A DNA stretch of 64,000 nucleotides from Acetobacter garciniae (GTDB lineage Bacteria > Pseudomonadota > Alphaproteobacteria > Acetobacterales > Acetobacteraceae), in contig NZ_JAFVMH010000001.1 of NCBI RefSeq assembly GCF_017377735.1, positions 806,001-870,000 of the forward strand, read 5' to 3'. Made by a program: the position numbers and the translations under genes. Below, piece after piece: positions 44,417 through 53,096 of the stretch (position 1 is its first letter; every line of letters starts with the position of its first letter). Under the pieces are notes generated by a model. That model was not told the origin of the DNA. It did not search any database and saw only the letters and a list, made by a program, of their open reading frames with translations.

Positions 44417-45154
44417 TTAATTCTCGGCAGGTCTGTCGTCCCGGTGATGGTCACCCCTGTGTTCGCCGTTCATGGGGTCACCGGACTGATCGTCGGCATG
44501 GCTGCCCCCTTGATCGCCTGCGTGATCCCCCGCCTGGCCGTTCGCTTGCCCGTCGGCCTGTCTGGCTGACTGGCCCCTGCCCTGCCTTCCGCCGTGCATC
44601 TGCATGATGGCGGCCAGTGCCTCGTTCGTGGTGCGGCTATTGGCCTGGGATATTTCATCCAGGGACTGGTTTTCGCCCTCTACGGTGAAATGCTCCGCGC
44701 GGAGCCGGTGTGTCAGTTCCGGCACATCCATCCCCAGGACCGGTGCGAGTTGGGAGATCGGGGCCTTCGTCGCCAGGGACGCCAGACGGAAGGCGACCTG
44801 CCTGTTGCCCACCTGCGGGCTGGCGGGCGCGAATACGAAATACGCGGCCGCAAGAACCGAAAGCAGAAGCGGCACGTAAAGCGTGCCACGGCGTGCATAG
44901 CCGACCAGCCCGTTCCAGTTACGCACCATGTGCAGTATAAACGGCACCAGCAGCACCATGCTGAGCCATTCATGCATGGGGTGAAACGATCCCGGACCCC
45001 AATGGAAGAACAGGGCTATGCCGGTTACGGCGGAAATGACGAAAAAGCCCGTTGTCAGCGGTGTGCCGTAACGGTTCATAAAGACATTCAGCGGGTTCTG
45101 CGTCCTGGTCCGGGCAGCGGTGCCAGCGGGGTTCGTGGAAGGATCGGCAGGCAT
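44417..45154 (-). CDS. DUF4405 membrane protein with Asp/His-rich tail
   Basis: Inner-membrane protein of 245 aa with a DUF4405 domain. Three hydrophobic segments are seen: GFFVISAVTGIALFFHW, HEWLSMVLLVPFILHMV and VPLLLSVLAAAYFVFA; paired His residues in the second could bind haem, as in cytochrome b-like members. A soluble part follows (to about 195), and the last 50 residues are low-complexity, alternating Gln/Gly/Asp/His (QADGQANGQAGDHAGDQGG and GEHRGDHHRDD), a possible metal-binding tail. ATG 45154 follows AGGAGG at eight bases. It sits upstream of the cytochrome c peroxidase-like gene on the same strand. Function unknown; an electron-transfer or membrane-anchor role is speculation. Confidence 0.78.
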   Translation of the reverse strand: MPADPSTNPAGTAARTRTQNPLNVFMNRYGTPLTTGFFVISAVTGIALFFHWGPGSFHPMHEWLSMVLLVPFILHMVRNWNGLVGYARRGTLYVPLLLSVLAAAYFVFAPASPQVGNRQVAFRLASLATKAPISQLAPVLGMDVPELTHRLRAEHFTVEGENQSLDEISQANSRTTNEALAAIMQMHGGRQGRGQSARQADGQANGQAGDHAGDQGGSHADDQSGDPMNGEHRGDHHRDDRPAEN

Positions 45155-45808
45155 TAAAAAAGACCTCCTAGAGCAAAAAAATGCAGGCACGGTGCTGCGG
45201 TTCAAGCAAATGCGGGATTATAAAACCGGCATCGGGTCATGAGACATGCCCCCTGCCACGCTGGTCCGATCTCCCTCGGCAAGGGCGGGACGTGCCATGT
45301 TGAAGCAGCCCGGGCCATGGCTGGAACAGAGCCCGCGCCGGGAGCAGGAGATAAGCCGGGATGTTTCATCCATCAGTCTCCAGATTGAAAATTCCTATAC
45401 CGCCGAGGAGAGAGACTGACTTTCAGCACGAATGAGAAAGATTCTCATTAACATAATCCTCGAAAATTCGACATCGCCGTCAAACTGTGTCTTTGCAGAT
45501 ACAGATCAGGGTCGTGTGGGGCCTGAAAATGTCCAATTTATTGATATAACTTATTGTTTTTCATATATTCTTTTATATGCAAGTGATTCTCGGTCGCGAA
45601 TAGCCCGATCTTTTTGCCATTCACGGCGGGGGGTGGCAAGAGCGGGTCATAGCGCAGCGTGGTACGGAAAATTGCAAAGCATACGAATGCGCCGACAGGC
45701 GTTAACAGCCATGCAAAAAGGCCCAAGGCGCTCTTGTTGCGATGAGGCGTGAATTGCGGCAGCCTGCTTGCGGGATGTTATAACCCCTTTTTGATAAAGG
45801 AAGACCAG
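45155..45808. other. Intergenic region DUF4405 - sodC with Fur-like site
   Basis: 654 bases. It contains a Fur-like inverted repeat at 45431-45449 and a weak minus-strand frame (45538-45726, 62 residues from TTG, one hydrophobic segment MGLFAWLLTPVGAFVCFAIF) that I do not consider a confirmed gene. AT-rich sequence between 45530 and 45600 could hold a promoter for sodC or for an unseen small gene. Confidence 0.5.
45431..45449. promoter_or_regulatory. Fur-like inverted repeat
   Basis: AATGAGA-AAGAT-TCTCATT, a perfect 7-5-7 repeat. The same architecture occurs before fecI at 59317-59335. It lies 277 bases upstream of the DUF4405 gene and 360 bases upstream of sodC, so its target is not obvious. 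Confidence 0.5.
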
Positions 45809-46339
45809 ATGTTTACACGACGTAACGGCTCCATAGTCGCCCTGGCCTGCGGGCTTGCCCTGCTTCCTTCTCTTGGTCTTGCCGCTGATACGGCGACAGC
45901 AAGCCTGACAGGTGCGGATGGTAAAGACCTTGGCACGGTTCATGTTACCGATGCGCCCAAGGGGGTTTTGCTCCATATCGAGGCAAAAGGACTGACCCCG
46001 GGTTGGCACGGCATGCATTTTCATGAAAAAGGCGTGTGCGAGGCACCAAAATTCACCAGCGCCGGTGCGCATGTCCATACGACCAAACCTGTGGTGCATG
46101 GGCTGCTGAACGCGAACGCGAATGATGAAGGCGACCTGCCCAATCTCTTTGTCGCAGCCGATGGTTCCGCTACGGTGGAAGTGTATTCCACCCTGGTCTC
46201 GCTCAAGGGGGAAGGCAGCCGCCCTGCCCTGCTTGATGCCGATGGCGCGGCCCTTGTCATTCATGCCAAGCCCGATGATTACCAAAGCCAGCCGATTGGC
46301 GGTTCGGGGGACCGTATCGCCTGCGGCGTCATTCATTAA
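45809..46339 (+). CDS. sodC: Cu-Zn superoxide dismutase
   Basis: Periplasmic superoxide dismutase (176 aa) converting superoxide to hydrogen peroxide and oxygen. A signal peptide (MFTRRNGSIVALACGLALLPSLGLA) is present. Metal ligands and family features: GMHFHEKGVCE (two copper His and the disulfide Cys), AGAHVHTTKPVVHG, the LPNL loop, and IHAKPDDYQSQPIGGSGDRIACGVI with the second disulfide Cys and active-site Arg. All usual elements are intact. ATG 45809 is preceded by AAAGGAAG. It stands alone, in a window with cytochrome c, TonB receptors and stress signalling genes. Confidence 0.93.
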   Translation: MFTRRNGSIVALACGLALLPSLGLAADTATASLTGADGKDLGTVHVTDAPKGVLLHIEAKGLTPGWHGMHFHEKGVCEAPKFTSAGAHVHTTKPVVHGLLNANANDEGDLPNLFVAADGSATVEVYSTLVSLKGEGSRPALLDADGAALVIHAKPDDYQSQPIGGSGDRIACGVIH

Positions 46340-46754
46340 GCCCAGAGCCCGATACCAGGCCCTGATGCCAGGCCATGTTCGCGGCGCGTAAAGGCTGGTT
46401 ATGCGCCAGGCGACATGGCCAAGGCCTGTTCGGGCCAACCCCCGATATGGCCCTGCCGTCCATAGCCACGCGCGGATGGATGTTTTTGCAATTGGTGCCA
46501 TAAAACCCCTGGCACCTTGACCGGGCCGCCGATACGCCCTGCCTCACCCGTTCACTATATTGCGAGCAGTGTCGCGCGATCAGCGCCCCATTTCCCTGAA
46601 ATCTGGCCGGTGCGGTCACAGTGCCTGTGATGGAAATGCCACAGTCATATAAGCCATGACCAGCACGCATGGGTGGCGAAGTTGCAAATCATTATCAGAT
46701 ACAGTTATTTGCAACTGCGAATCAGAGGCATTATTCGGAAGGCACCGAGCAGTC
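46340..46754. other. Intergenic region sodC - TonB receptor
   Basis: 415 bases with no credible gene. It contains a hairpin GGTGCC-N11-GGCACC (46494-46516), possibly a sodC terminator without a clear T-run, and close to the receptor gene a perfect repeat with a Fur-box-like core (46681-46715). Confidence 0.55.
46681..46715. promoter_or_regulatory. Candidate iron-responsive operator before the TonB receptor
   Basis: GTTGCAAAT (46681-46689) and ATTTGCAAC (46707-46715) form a perfect 9-bp inverted repeat around 17 bases; the left side contains AATCATTATC, identical to half of the classical Fur box. It ends 39 bases before the receptor ATG. Confidence 0.5.
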
Positions 46755-49136
46755 ATGGCAACATCCCCTATCCGGCGGTATATCAATTCCGCACCCCTGG
46801 CCGTTGGCCTGGCAGTCGGGTATGGCACTCTCCCCTTCATGACCGACGCGGCACGCGCTGCGGATACAACCACGGATACCACGCCTGCAGCGCCCGCCAC
46901 CACGCAGGACGTCCAGTCTTCCGGGCAGACGGCAAAGCTTGCGAATAGTGGTGGCAAGGGCCCGACCACCCATAAGCAGGCTGACGGCACGGAATCAGAG
47001 GAATGGCTGGTCACTGCCTCCCCCATGAATACGCTGCATACTCCCATGGGTATCAGCCGCCTGCCGCAGGATGTCCTGCATACGCCGCAGACCATCGACA
47101 TCGTCCCGCAGATGCTGATGCAGCAGCAGAACGTGAAGTCGCTTGACGAGGCGCTGAAAAACGTGCCCGGCATTACCGCGTCCGTGGGTGAGGGCGAAGG
47201 CGGCATGGCGGGCGACCAGTTCCTGATCCGCGGTTTCCAGGCCCAGAACGACATTTACGAAAACGGCCTGCGCGATTTCGGTGTCTATACGCGTGACAGC
47301 TTCAACTACGACAATGTCGCGGTCATCAAGGGGCCCAGCTCGCAGCTATTCGGTAACGGCACGACGGGTGGGGCGATCAACATCACCACCAAGACCGCGA
47401 CCACAAAGGACCATGTCAATGCCACGTTCTCGGGCGGCAGCGGTGCTTATTACCGTGGCACGCTCGACGTCAACCACATGATAACCGATAGTATCGGCCT
47501 GCGTTTTTCCGCCATGGGCAATGAAAACAACACCGTGGGCCGAAACGATCTTTTCTCGCATCGGTGGGGTATTGCCCCGTCCATCACCTTCGGGGTGGGC
47601 AAGAAAGTTTCCTATACGATCGACTATTTCCATCAGACCGATAATCGCATACCCGATTATGGCGTGCCGACCACGTCTTTTACGAACCGCATCAACAAGC
47701 CGGTGACCGAATACGGCGTTTCCCGCACCAACTGGTACGGCACGACCTATGACCAGGACAACAGCAGCACCGACATGCTGACAGGCCGCCTGAAATGGGA
47801 CGTCAACCAGTATGTCTCGGTTTATAACGACACGCGTTTTGGTATCTACCACCGCTATTTCTCAGCCTCGCAGGAAGCGTGCGACCTGACATGCTCCAAC
47901 TACCTGTTTTCCAGCACACCGCAGCTTGCCACCATCAGCCGTAACGGCGGCCTTGGCGGGCCCAATCCCTATCGCCAGAACGACTGGTCGGCACAGAACG
48001 TGGCCTCCGCCGTTGCCAATTTCTCAACGGGGAGTGTGCGGCACCAGATCGTGGGTGGTGTGGATGTCGAACATGTCTATGACCGGCGGCAGAATTACGC
48101 CTATGCCACCACACGACCCGGAACCAGCCTGCTTGATCCGTCATCGGCCGTGCCGGGCCTTGTGCTGGGTGGGGCGGGTCAATACCCGGGGAACCTGACC
48201 AACATGCCCGGCGGCGTCGGCCGCAAGGAGTGGAAGACGGGTGACGCCACGGATGTCGGGGCGTTCCTGTCCGAACAGGCGTGGCTGGTGCCGTGGTTCT
48301 CGGTCCGGGCGGGTTTCCGCTGGGATCACTGGAACAGCCATTACAGTGCCACGGGCGGTTCCACAGCCACGGCCGATACCTATCTGGGGCAGAAGCAGGA
48401 CACGTTCAACCCGAATGTCAGCCTGATGTATACGCCCAACAGTCATTCCATGATCTATTTCAACTGGGCGCAATCGACGACCCCGCTGGGCCTGTACGTG
48501 ACCAACAGTTCCGAGCCGCTCAAATCCACCACGGAAGGCTTCAAGCCCGAGCGGAGCAACCTATATGAAATCGGTGCGAAATATTCCGCTTTCCACGATC
48601 GTATGGGCTTTACCGCCTCCGTGTTCCGGCTGGAGAAAGGCAATTCCATCCAGACCGACAGCAATGGGGATATCTCGGCTTCCAGCGACAGCCAGCGCAA
48701 CCAGGGCGTGGAACTGAGCGCCTCCGGCCGGATCCTCAAGAACTGGAACATCATTGCCACCTATGCCCGTTACGACAGCAAGACCACCTCGTCCGCCACG
48801 GCGGCGGATCGTGGCAAGCAGGTGCAGTTCGTGCCGCGCAACCAGGCGACGGTCTGGTCCACGTATGAAATCGCACCCCAGACGCCTTACAACGTCATGT
48901 TCGGTGGCGGCCTGACCTGGCGCGAGGGTGTTTACCTGGATGCCGCGAACACCGCGCGCGTGCCTGCCAATGTCGAGTTCGATGCCGTGATCTCGCATCA
49001 CTTCGACAACCACTGGAAGGTGACGATGAACGGCTACAACCTGGATAATCGTCTCAATTACGGCAGCCTGTTCTCCAATCGTGTCACGCCGTCCATCGGT
49101 CGGGCGTTCCTGTTCAACCTGGCGGCGGACTACTGA
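46755..49136 (+). CDS. TonB-dependent siderophore receptor (Fiu/FcuA type)
   Basis: Outer-membrane beta-barrel importing an iron-siderophore complex, energised by TonB, 793 aa. A signal peptide (to about residue 34) is followed by a linker, then the plug domain (about 80-215; MGISRLPQDVLHTPQTIDIVP, GDQFLIRGFQ, and VIKGPSSQLFGNGTTGGAINI) and a long barrel ending in the membrane-targeting FLFNLAADY with a terminal aromatic. There is no N-terminal signalling (STN) domain, so it does not regulate its own sigma factor. The Fur-like repeat upstream suggests iron control. It is followed by a Sel1-repeat gene after only eight bases. Confidence 0.92.
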   Translation: MATSPIRRYINSAPLAVGLAVGYGTLPFMTDAARAADTTTDTTPAAPATTQDVQSSGQTAKLANSGGKGPTTHKQADGTESEEWLVTASPMNTLHTPMGISRLPQDVLHTPQTIDIVPQMLMQQQNVKSLDEALKNVPGITASVGEGEGGMAGDQFLIRGFQAQNDIYENGLRDFGVYTRDSFNYDNVAVIKGPSSQLFGNGTTGGAINITTKTATTKDHVNATFSGGSGAYYRGTLDVNHMITDSIGLRFSAMGNENNTVGRNDLFSHRWGIAPSITFGVGKKVSYTIDYFHQTDNRIPDYGVPTTSFTNRINKPVTEYGVSRTNWYGTTYDQDNSSTDMLTGRLKWDVNQYVSVYNDTRFGIYHRYFSASQEACDLTCSNYLFSSTPQLATISRNGGLGGPNPYRQNDWSAQNVASAVANFSTGSVRHQIVGGVDVEHVYDRRQNYAYATTRPGTSLLDPSSAVPGLVLGGAGQYPGNLTNMPGGVGRKEWKTGDATDVGAFLSEQAWLVPWFSVRAGFRWDHWNSHYSATGGSTATADTYLGQKQDTFNPNVSLMYTPNSHSMIYFNWAQSTTPLGLYVTNSSEPLKSTTEGFKPERSNLYEIGAKYSAFHDRMGFTASVFRLEKGNSIQTDSNGDISASSDSQRNQGVELSASGRILKNWNIIATYARYDSKTTSSATAADRGKQVQFVPRNQATVWSTYEIAPQTPYNVMFGGGLTWREGVYLDAANTARVPANVEFDAVISHHFDNHWKVTMNGYNLDNRLNYGSLFSNRVTPSIGRAFLFNLAADY

Positions 49137-49144
49137 TCGGTACC

Positions 49145-49942
49145 ATGTCCCGCACCCTGTTTGGCAAGCTTCTGCGCCGGGGGCCCAGGCCGCGCCCCCG
49201 CACGGTCCGCCCTGCCCTGCCTGATGATATTCAGGCCATTCGGCAGCGGGCCTTGCTGGGGCATCATCTCGAACAGGTGCTGTGGGGCAAGGTATTGCTC
49301 AACAGCCAGTTCATGCCCCCCGACCCCAAGGCGGCACTGGTATGGTTCCGCATGGCGGCGGATGCGGGGTATGGGCCGGCGCACAACATGCTGGGGCGTT
49401 GCAGCCATTTTGGCTGGGGCTGCCCGCGCAGCCTGGAAGACGCCGGGCAGCACTATGCCCGGGCCGCCCAACTGGGTGACAACTGGGGCCGTTATAATCT
49501 GGCCATCCTGACCATGCGCGGGCTTGGCCGCCCGCAGGACCTGCCCACGGCCTTTGCGCTTTTTCGCACCGGGGCGGAGGCAGGCCATGCAAAATCCATG
49601 AACATCATGGCCCGGTTTTACGAAGAAGGCTGGGTGGTGAATCAGGACCGGGCCATGGCCCGGCAATGGTATCATCGTTCAGCACAAGAGGGCGATTACC
49701 GGGGCCAGCACAACTACGCCACCTTGCTGGCCGAAGCGGGGGATGTGCAACAGGCCCTGCACTGGTGGGAGCAGGCCCTGCCCGATGCCACCCCCGATGT
49801 GCTGCTGGCGGTGGAGCGTATTCTCCCCCAACTGGGCAAGGCCGTCCCGGCGGATTTCGCAACAAAAGTCGCCACCCGTCTGGAACAGGCATTGCGCGAA
49901 CGCGAGACCGCCCGGCAAAACGATGATTCCTGCGAGCCCTGA
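49145..49942 (+). CDS. Sel1-repeat protein
   Basis: Cytosolic or peripheral TPR-like repeat protein of 265 aa. About four Sel1 repeats are visible: PKAALVWFRMAADAGYGPA, AGQHYARAAQLGDNWGRY, AFALFRTGAEAGHAKSMN and AMARQWYHRSAQEGDYRGQ, each with the A-x-x-W/Y-x-x-x-A-A core. No signal peptide; the N-terminus is basic and Pro-rich. It starts eight bases after the TonB receptor stop, so it is co-transcribed and likely iron regulated. Sel1-type partners occur next to siderophore receptors in other bacteria, but the mechanism is not known. Confidence 0.85.
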   Translation: MSRTLFGKLLRRGPRPRPRTVRPALPDDIQAIRQRALLGHHLEQVLWGKVLLNSQFMPPDPKAALVWFRMAADAGYGPAHNMLGRCSHFGWGCPRSLEDAGQHYARAAQLGDNWGRYNLAILTMRGLGRPQDLPTAFALFRTGAEAGHAKSMNIMARFYEEGWVVNQDRAMARQWYHRSAQEGDYRGQHNYATLLAEAGDVQQALHWWEQALPDATPDVLLAVERILPQLGKAVPADFATKVATRLEQALRERETARQNDDSCEP

Positions 49943-49972
49943 GCCCCAAAGGACCGCCGCACGCCATGGTTG

Positions 49973-50461
49973 TCAGGACGTAGCGGCCCCACGGGCACCG
50001 TCCTGAATTTTGCGTAATTCGCGCTGTTCTGTTTCAACACTGATGCGCTGATACAGGGCAAGGGACAGGACAAGGACGGTCGCCGTGACCAGCAGGCCGA
50101 TCGGATAGACGATCTGCTCGATATCCTGTTTGCTGACCTCGAAGACCGACACCAGTCCTTCGATAAAGACGGCAATGACAATGGTCGTAATGAATTTGGT
50201 CAGGCTGCGTCGTGCCTCCACGGCCGATATATTGACCCGCGCCTTGATGACTTCTTCTTCCATGAAATATTTTGCCACGTCGAAAACGGCAATCGCGATC
50301 ACCACGTAGCTGATCGCCAGAAGCACGGCGTCCCGTCCTTCGTGCCAGGATGTCAGCAGGACCGCCAGCAGGTTGAGCAGGCCGTAGAAAATGAGGCCGA
50401 ATGAAAGCAGCATCAGCATGATGCTGGCAATCCCGAAGGCCAGTCGTGAAAATCCCTTCAT
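49973..50461 (-). CDS. Small membrane protein of unknown function
   Basis: 162 aa with four hydrophobic segments: LAFGIASIMLMLLSFGLIFYGL, AVLLAISYVVIAIAVFDVA, FITTIVIAVFIEGLV and IVYPIGLLVTATVLVLSLAL; cytosolic loops are charged, including YFMEEEVIKARV. I do not recognise the family. ATG 50461 (MKGFSRLAFG) is preferred to the upstream start at 50518. It converges with the Sel1 gene and stands with its back to the SDR gene, with 254 bases between them; no operon partner is seen. Membrane protein is certain in kind, function unknown. Confidence 0.7.
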   Translation of the reverse strand: MKGFSRLAFGIASIMLMLLSFGLIFYGLLNLLAVLLTSWHEGRDAVLLAISYVVIAIAVFDVAKYFMEEEVIKARVNISAVEARRSLTKFITTIVIAVFIEGLVSVFEVSKQDIEQIVYPIGLLVTATVLVLSLALYQRISVETEQRELRKIQDGARGAATS

Positions 50462-50715
50462 TGCGTGCTCCTGGCCCGAATACGGCTTCTTGGGTCTTTG
50501 TGGGGTGGCGGAGCCCACGCATCATGCCAATGGTCGTGGTGATAAGGTCAAGCCGGCGAAAAGGTTGCCGATCGCGCCCCCTGGCCGTGCCCGCTTTTAA
50601 AGGTTCTGCAACCCTTTCTGTTTATAGGAGTTTTAGAATCAGGCACGTGGCAGGCGATCTTCAAGTAATGCCGCCACCTGCCCCTCTGTCACCGCCTTGA
50701 TGCAGGAGAGAGCGC

Positions 50716-51576
50716 ATGGGCCAGACTATTCCCCCTCAAAGCCAGGGTCATCAACCGGGTGTCGAACGTCTGCTGGAACCGCAGGCGCGACATATCCGCG
50801 CCGATTACCGTGGCAGCGGGAAGCTGAAGGGGCGTCGTGCGCTGATTACGGGGGGCGATAGCGGTATCGGCCGGGCCGCGGCCCTGCACTTTGCCCGCGA
50901 AGGAGCGGACGTCGCGATCCTGTATCTCGAAGAAAAGGAAGATGCGCAGGAAACCGTACGTCTGATCGAGGCGGAGGGTACGAAAGCCCTCGCCATCCAA
51001 GGCGATGTTTCCAAAAGCGAGGTCTGCGACAAGGCGGTGGAAGCCACGGTGCGGACGCTGGGCGGGCTCGACATTGTGGTGAACAATGCTGGCGTGCAGT
51101 ATATCAGCGAGGATCTGACCGATATTTCCGATGCCATGTGGCAACGCCATATGGATGTGAATATCAACGGATATTTCTACATGACCCGCGCGGCCCTGCC
51201 CCATCTGGCGGAAGGGAGTGCCATTATCAACACATCCTCCGTCAACGCCTTTGCGGGAAACAAGGCGCTTGTCGCCTATTCCACCACCAAGGCGGCCGAA
51301 CTGGGGTTTACGCGCGCGCTCGCCCTCCAGCTTGCCAAGCGGAAAATCCGCGTCAACGCGGTCGCCCCCGGGCCGATCTGGACGCCGTTGCAGCCCGCAA
51401 GCTGGGGGCCGTCAGACCCGCAGGCGGTGGCGGATATGGGCAAGGACACGCCCCTTGGCCGCATAGGCCAACCCAGCGAGATGGGGCCGGCTTATGTCTA
51501 CTTGGCGTCGGACGATGCGTCCTACGTCACGGGGCAGACGATCCATGTCAACGGCGGCATGATTGTCAATGGTTGA
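50716..51576 (+). CDS. SDR-family oxidoreductase (YghA-like)
   Basis: Short-chain dehydrogenase/reductase, 286 aa, NAD(P)-dependent. The cofactor loop is ITGGDSGIGRAAALHF, NNAGV follows, and the catalytic Ser and Tyr-Lys are in NTSSVNAFAGNKALVAYSTTK. A 40-residue N-terminal extension (QSQGHQPGVERLLEPQ) matches the YghA/GsiB subgroup often stress-induced in bacteria. ATG 50716 follows GGAGAG. The next gene begins inside its end by eight bases (ATG 51569), so an AGE-type epimerase is made with it. Substrate unknown, probably a sugar or polyol. Confidence 0.87.
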   Translation: MGQTIPPQSQGHQPGVERLLEPQARHIRADYRGSGKLKGRRALITGGDSGIGRAAALHFAREGADVAILYLEEKEDAQETVRLIEAEGTKALAIQGDVSKSEVCDKAVEATVRTLGGLDIVVNNAGVQYISEDLTDISDAMWQRHMDVNINGYFYMTRAALPHLAEGSAIINTSSVNAFAGNKALVAYSTTKAAELGFTRALALQLAKRKIRVNAVAPGPIWTPLQPASWGPSDPQAVADMGKDTPLGRIGQPSEMGPAYVYLASDDASYVTGQTIHVNGGMIVNG

Positions 51577-52837
51577 AGCGCTTGTCACGGTCATGCAGCC
51601 CGCTTCAAGCTGGCTGCATTCGATGCCGCACCGGCACTGGCTCGACTGTCAGGGCCAGAGATTGCTGGATTTTTCCAAACCTTCGCGCGTGGCAGACGGT
51701 TTCGCAGCCCTGGACGATGACGGCCGGCTTATGGCGGGCGGCAAGGCTGACACGATCCTGACCGCGCGTATGACCCATGTCTATGCTATTGCCGCCAATC
51801 GCGGCCTGCCCGGCTGCGCGCCCCTGGCAGCGCATGGCGTTGCCTGCCTGCTCGGGCCGTTGCGCGATTGCGAACATGGCGGCTGGTTTGAAAATATCGA
51901 ACAGGCGCAGGACAAAACCCCAAAAGGACGCAAGCAGGCTTATCTGCATGCATTCATTGCACTGGCGGCATCCTCTGCCGTGGTTCAGGGCGTGGCGGGT
52001 GCCGACAAGCTTCTCAAGGAAGCGCTGGCGGTCTGGCAGCGCCATTTCTGGAGCGAGGATGAAGGCGTATTTCGCGAAAGCTTTGCCGCAGACTGGTCGG
52101 ATGAGGAGAATTATCGCGGCGCCAATGCCAATATGCATTCGGTCGAAGCCTGCATGGCTGTGGCCGATGTCACGGGCAATCCGGTCTGGCGACAGCGGGC
52201 TTTAAGAATTGTCGAGCGGATTATTCATACACTGGCCCGCAAGGCCAGCTACACCGTAGCCGAACATTACGATCGTAACTGGACGCTGCTGAAGGATTTT
52301 CACCGTGACAAGCCAACCGATGACTTGCGGCCCTATGGCATGACGCCGGGCCATTTCGTGGAATGGTCGCATCTGCTGCTGAAGCTTGAGGCCGCCCTCC
52401 TGCGTGAAAACGGGTCCGCGCCGTCATGGTTGCTGGATGATGCGATCGGGCTTTTCCATAGCGGGATGGAGGCCGGTTGGGCGCGCAATGCCGAGCCCGG
52501 CCTGCTCTACACGGTGGATTGGGACCTTCAGCCGGTGGTGCAGAACAGACCCCACTGGTGCCAGGCCGAGGCCATGACCGCCGCCACGGCGTTATTGAAG
52601 CGAACGGGCCATAAGGAATACGAGCAATGGTACCGCGATATATGGGATTATATCGATCTGTACATGATCGATCGCAGGCAGGGCGGGTGGATCCAGGAAC
52701 TCGACCAGCATAACCGCCCTTCCGCCGTGGTTTACCAAGGCAAGGCCGATCTGTACCATGCGTGGCAGGCGACCCTGACGCCACTCCTGCCGTTGGCCCC
52801 AAGTTTTGCCACGGCTGTCGCCAGGATGGGCACCTGA
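51569..52837 (+). CDS. AGE-family sugar epimerase/isomerase
   Basis: N-acylglucosamine 2-epimerase superfamily member (422 aa), an alpha/alpha-barrel enzyme; characterised relatives interconvert mannose/fructose, sulfoquinovose or N-acetylglucosamine/-mannosamine. Typical segments are GGWFENIE, NANMHSVEACMAVADVTG, TPGHFVEWSHLLLKLE with the catalytic-region His, and RPHWCQAEAMTAATAL. There is no signal peptide. The preferred start is ATG 51569, overlapping the SDR stop; a TTG two codons earlier is possible. Coupling to an SDR suggests sequential modification of one sugar. Confidence 0.86.
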   Translation: MVEALVTVMQPASSWLHSMPHRHWLDCQGQRLLDFSKPSRVADGFAALDDDGRLMAGGKADTILTARMTHVYAIAANRGLPGCAPLAAHGVACLLGPLRDCEHGGWFENIEQAQDKTPKGRKQAYLHAFIALAASSAVVQGVAGADKLLKEALAVWQRHFWSEDEGVFRESFAADWSDEENYRGANANMHSVEACMAVADVTGNPVWRQRALRIVERIIHTLARKASYTVAEHYDRNWTLLKDFHRDKPTDDLRPYGMTPGHFVEWSHLLLKLEAALLRENGSAPSWLLDDAIGLFHSGMEAGWARNAEPGLLYTVDWDLQPVVQNRPHWCQAEAMTAATALLKRTGHKEYEQWYRDIWDYIDLYMIDRRQGGWIQELDQHNRPSAVVYQGKADLYHAWQATLTPLLPLAPSFATAVARMGT

Positions 52838-53096
52838 TCCCCGGCGTGGGTGCCATGCTGTTCCAGGGGCTGCCGCGAACGTGAACCGGGCCTGAAAAGT
52901 CCTTCTCCCACGCGCATTGCCTGTTTTTGGTGCGACTATTCAGGACTATCGGCCCTGTTATCCATACCCAGGGTTATCGCGGGGGCACTATGGGATAACC
53001 CTGACGTTGTAACGATAAGCGCATCCGCCAATGGCAAGATGGACCAGACATGGCGCAGGCAGCACGCAACACGCCGCCCCGCCAGGAGAGGCAGGC

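Noticed and set aside
45538..45726. 62-codon minus-strand frame with one hydrophobic segment, near the Fur-like site
   Set aside because: It begins with TTG, has no ribosome site, and no relative is recognised; it is noted only as intergenic content.
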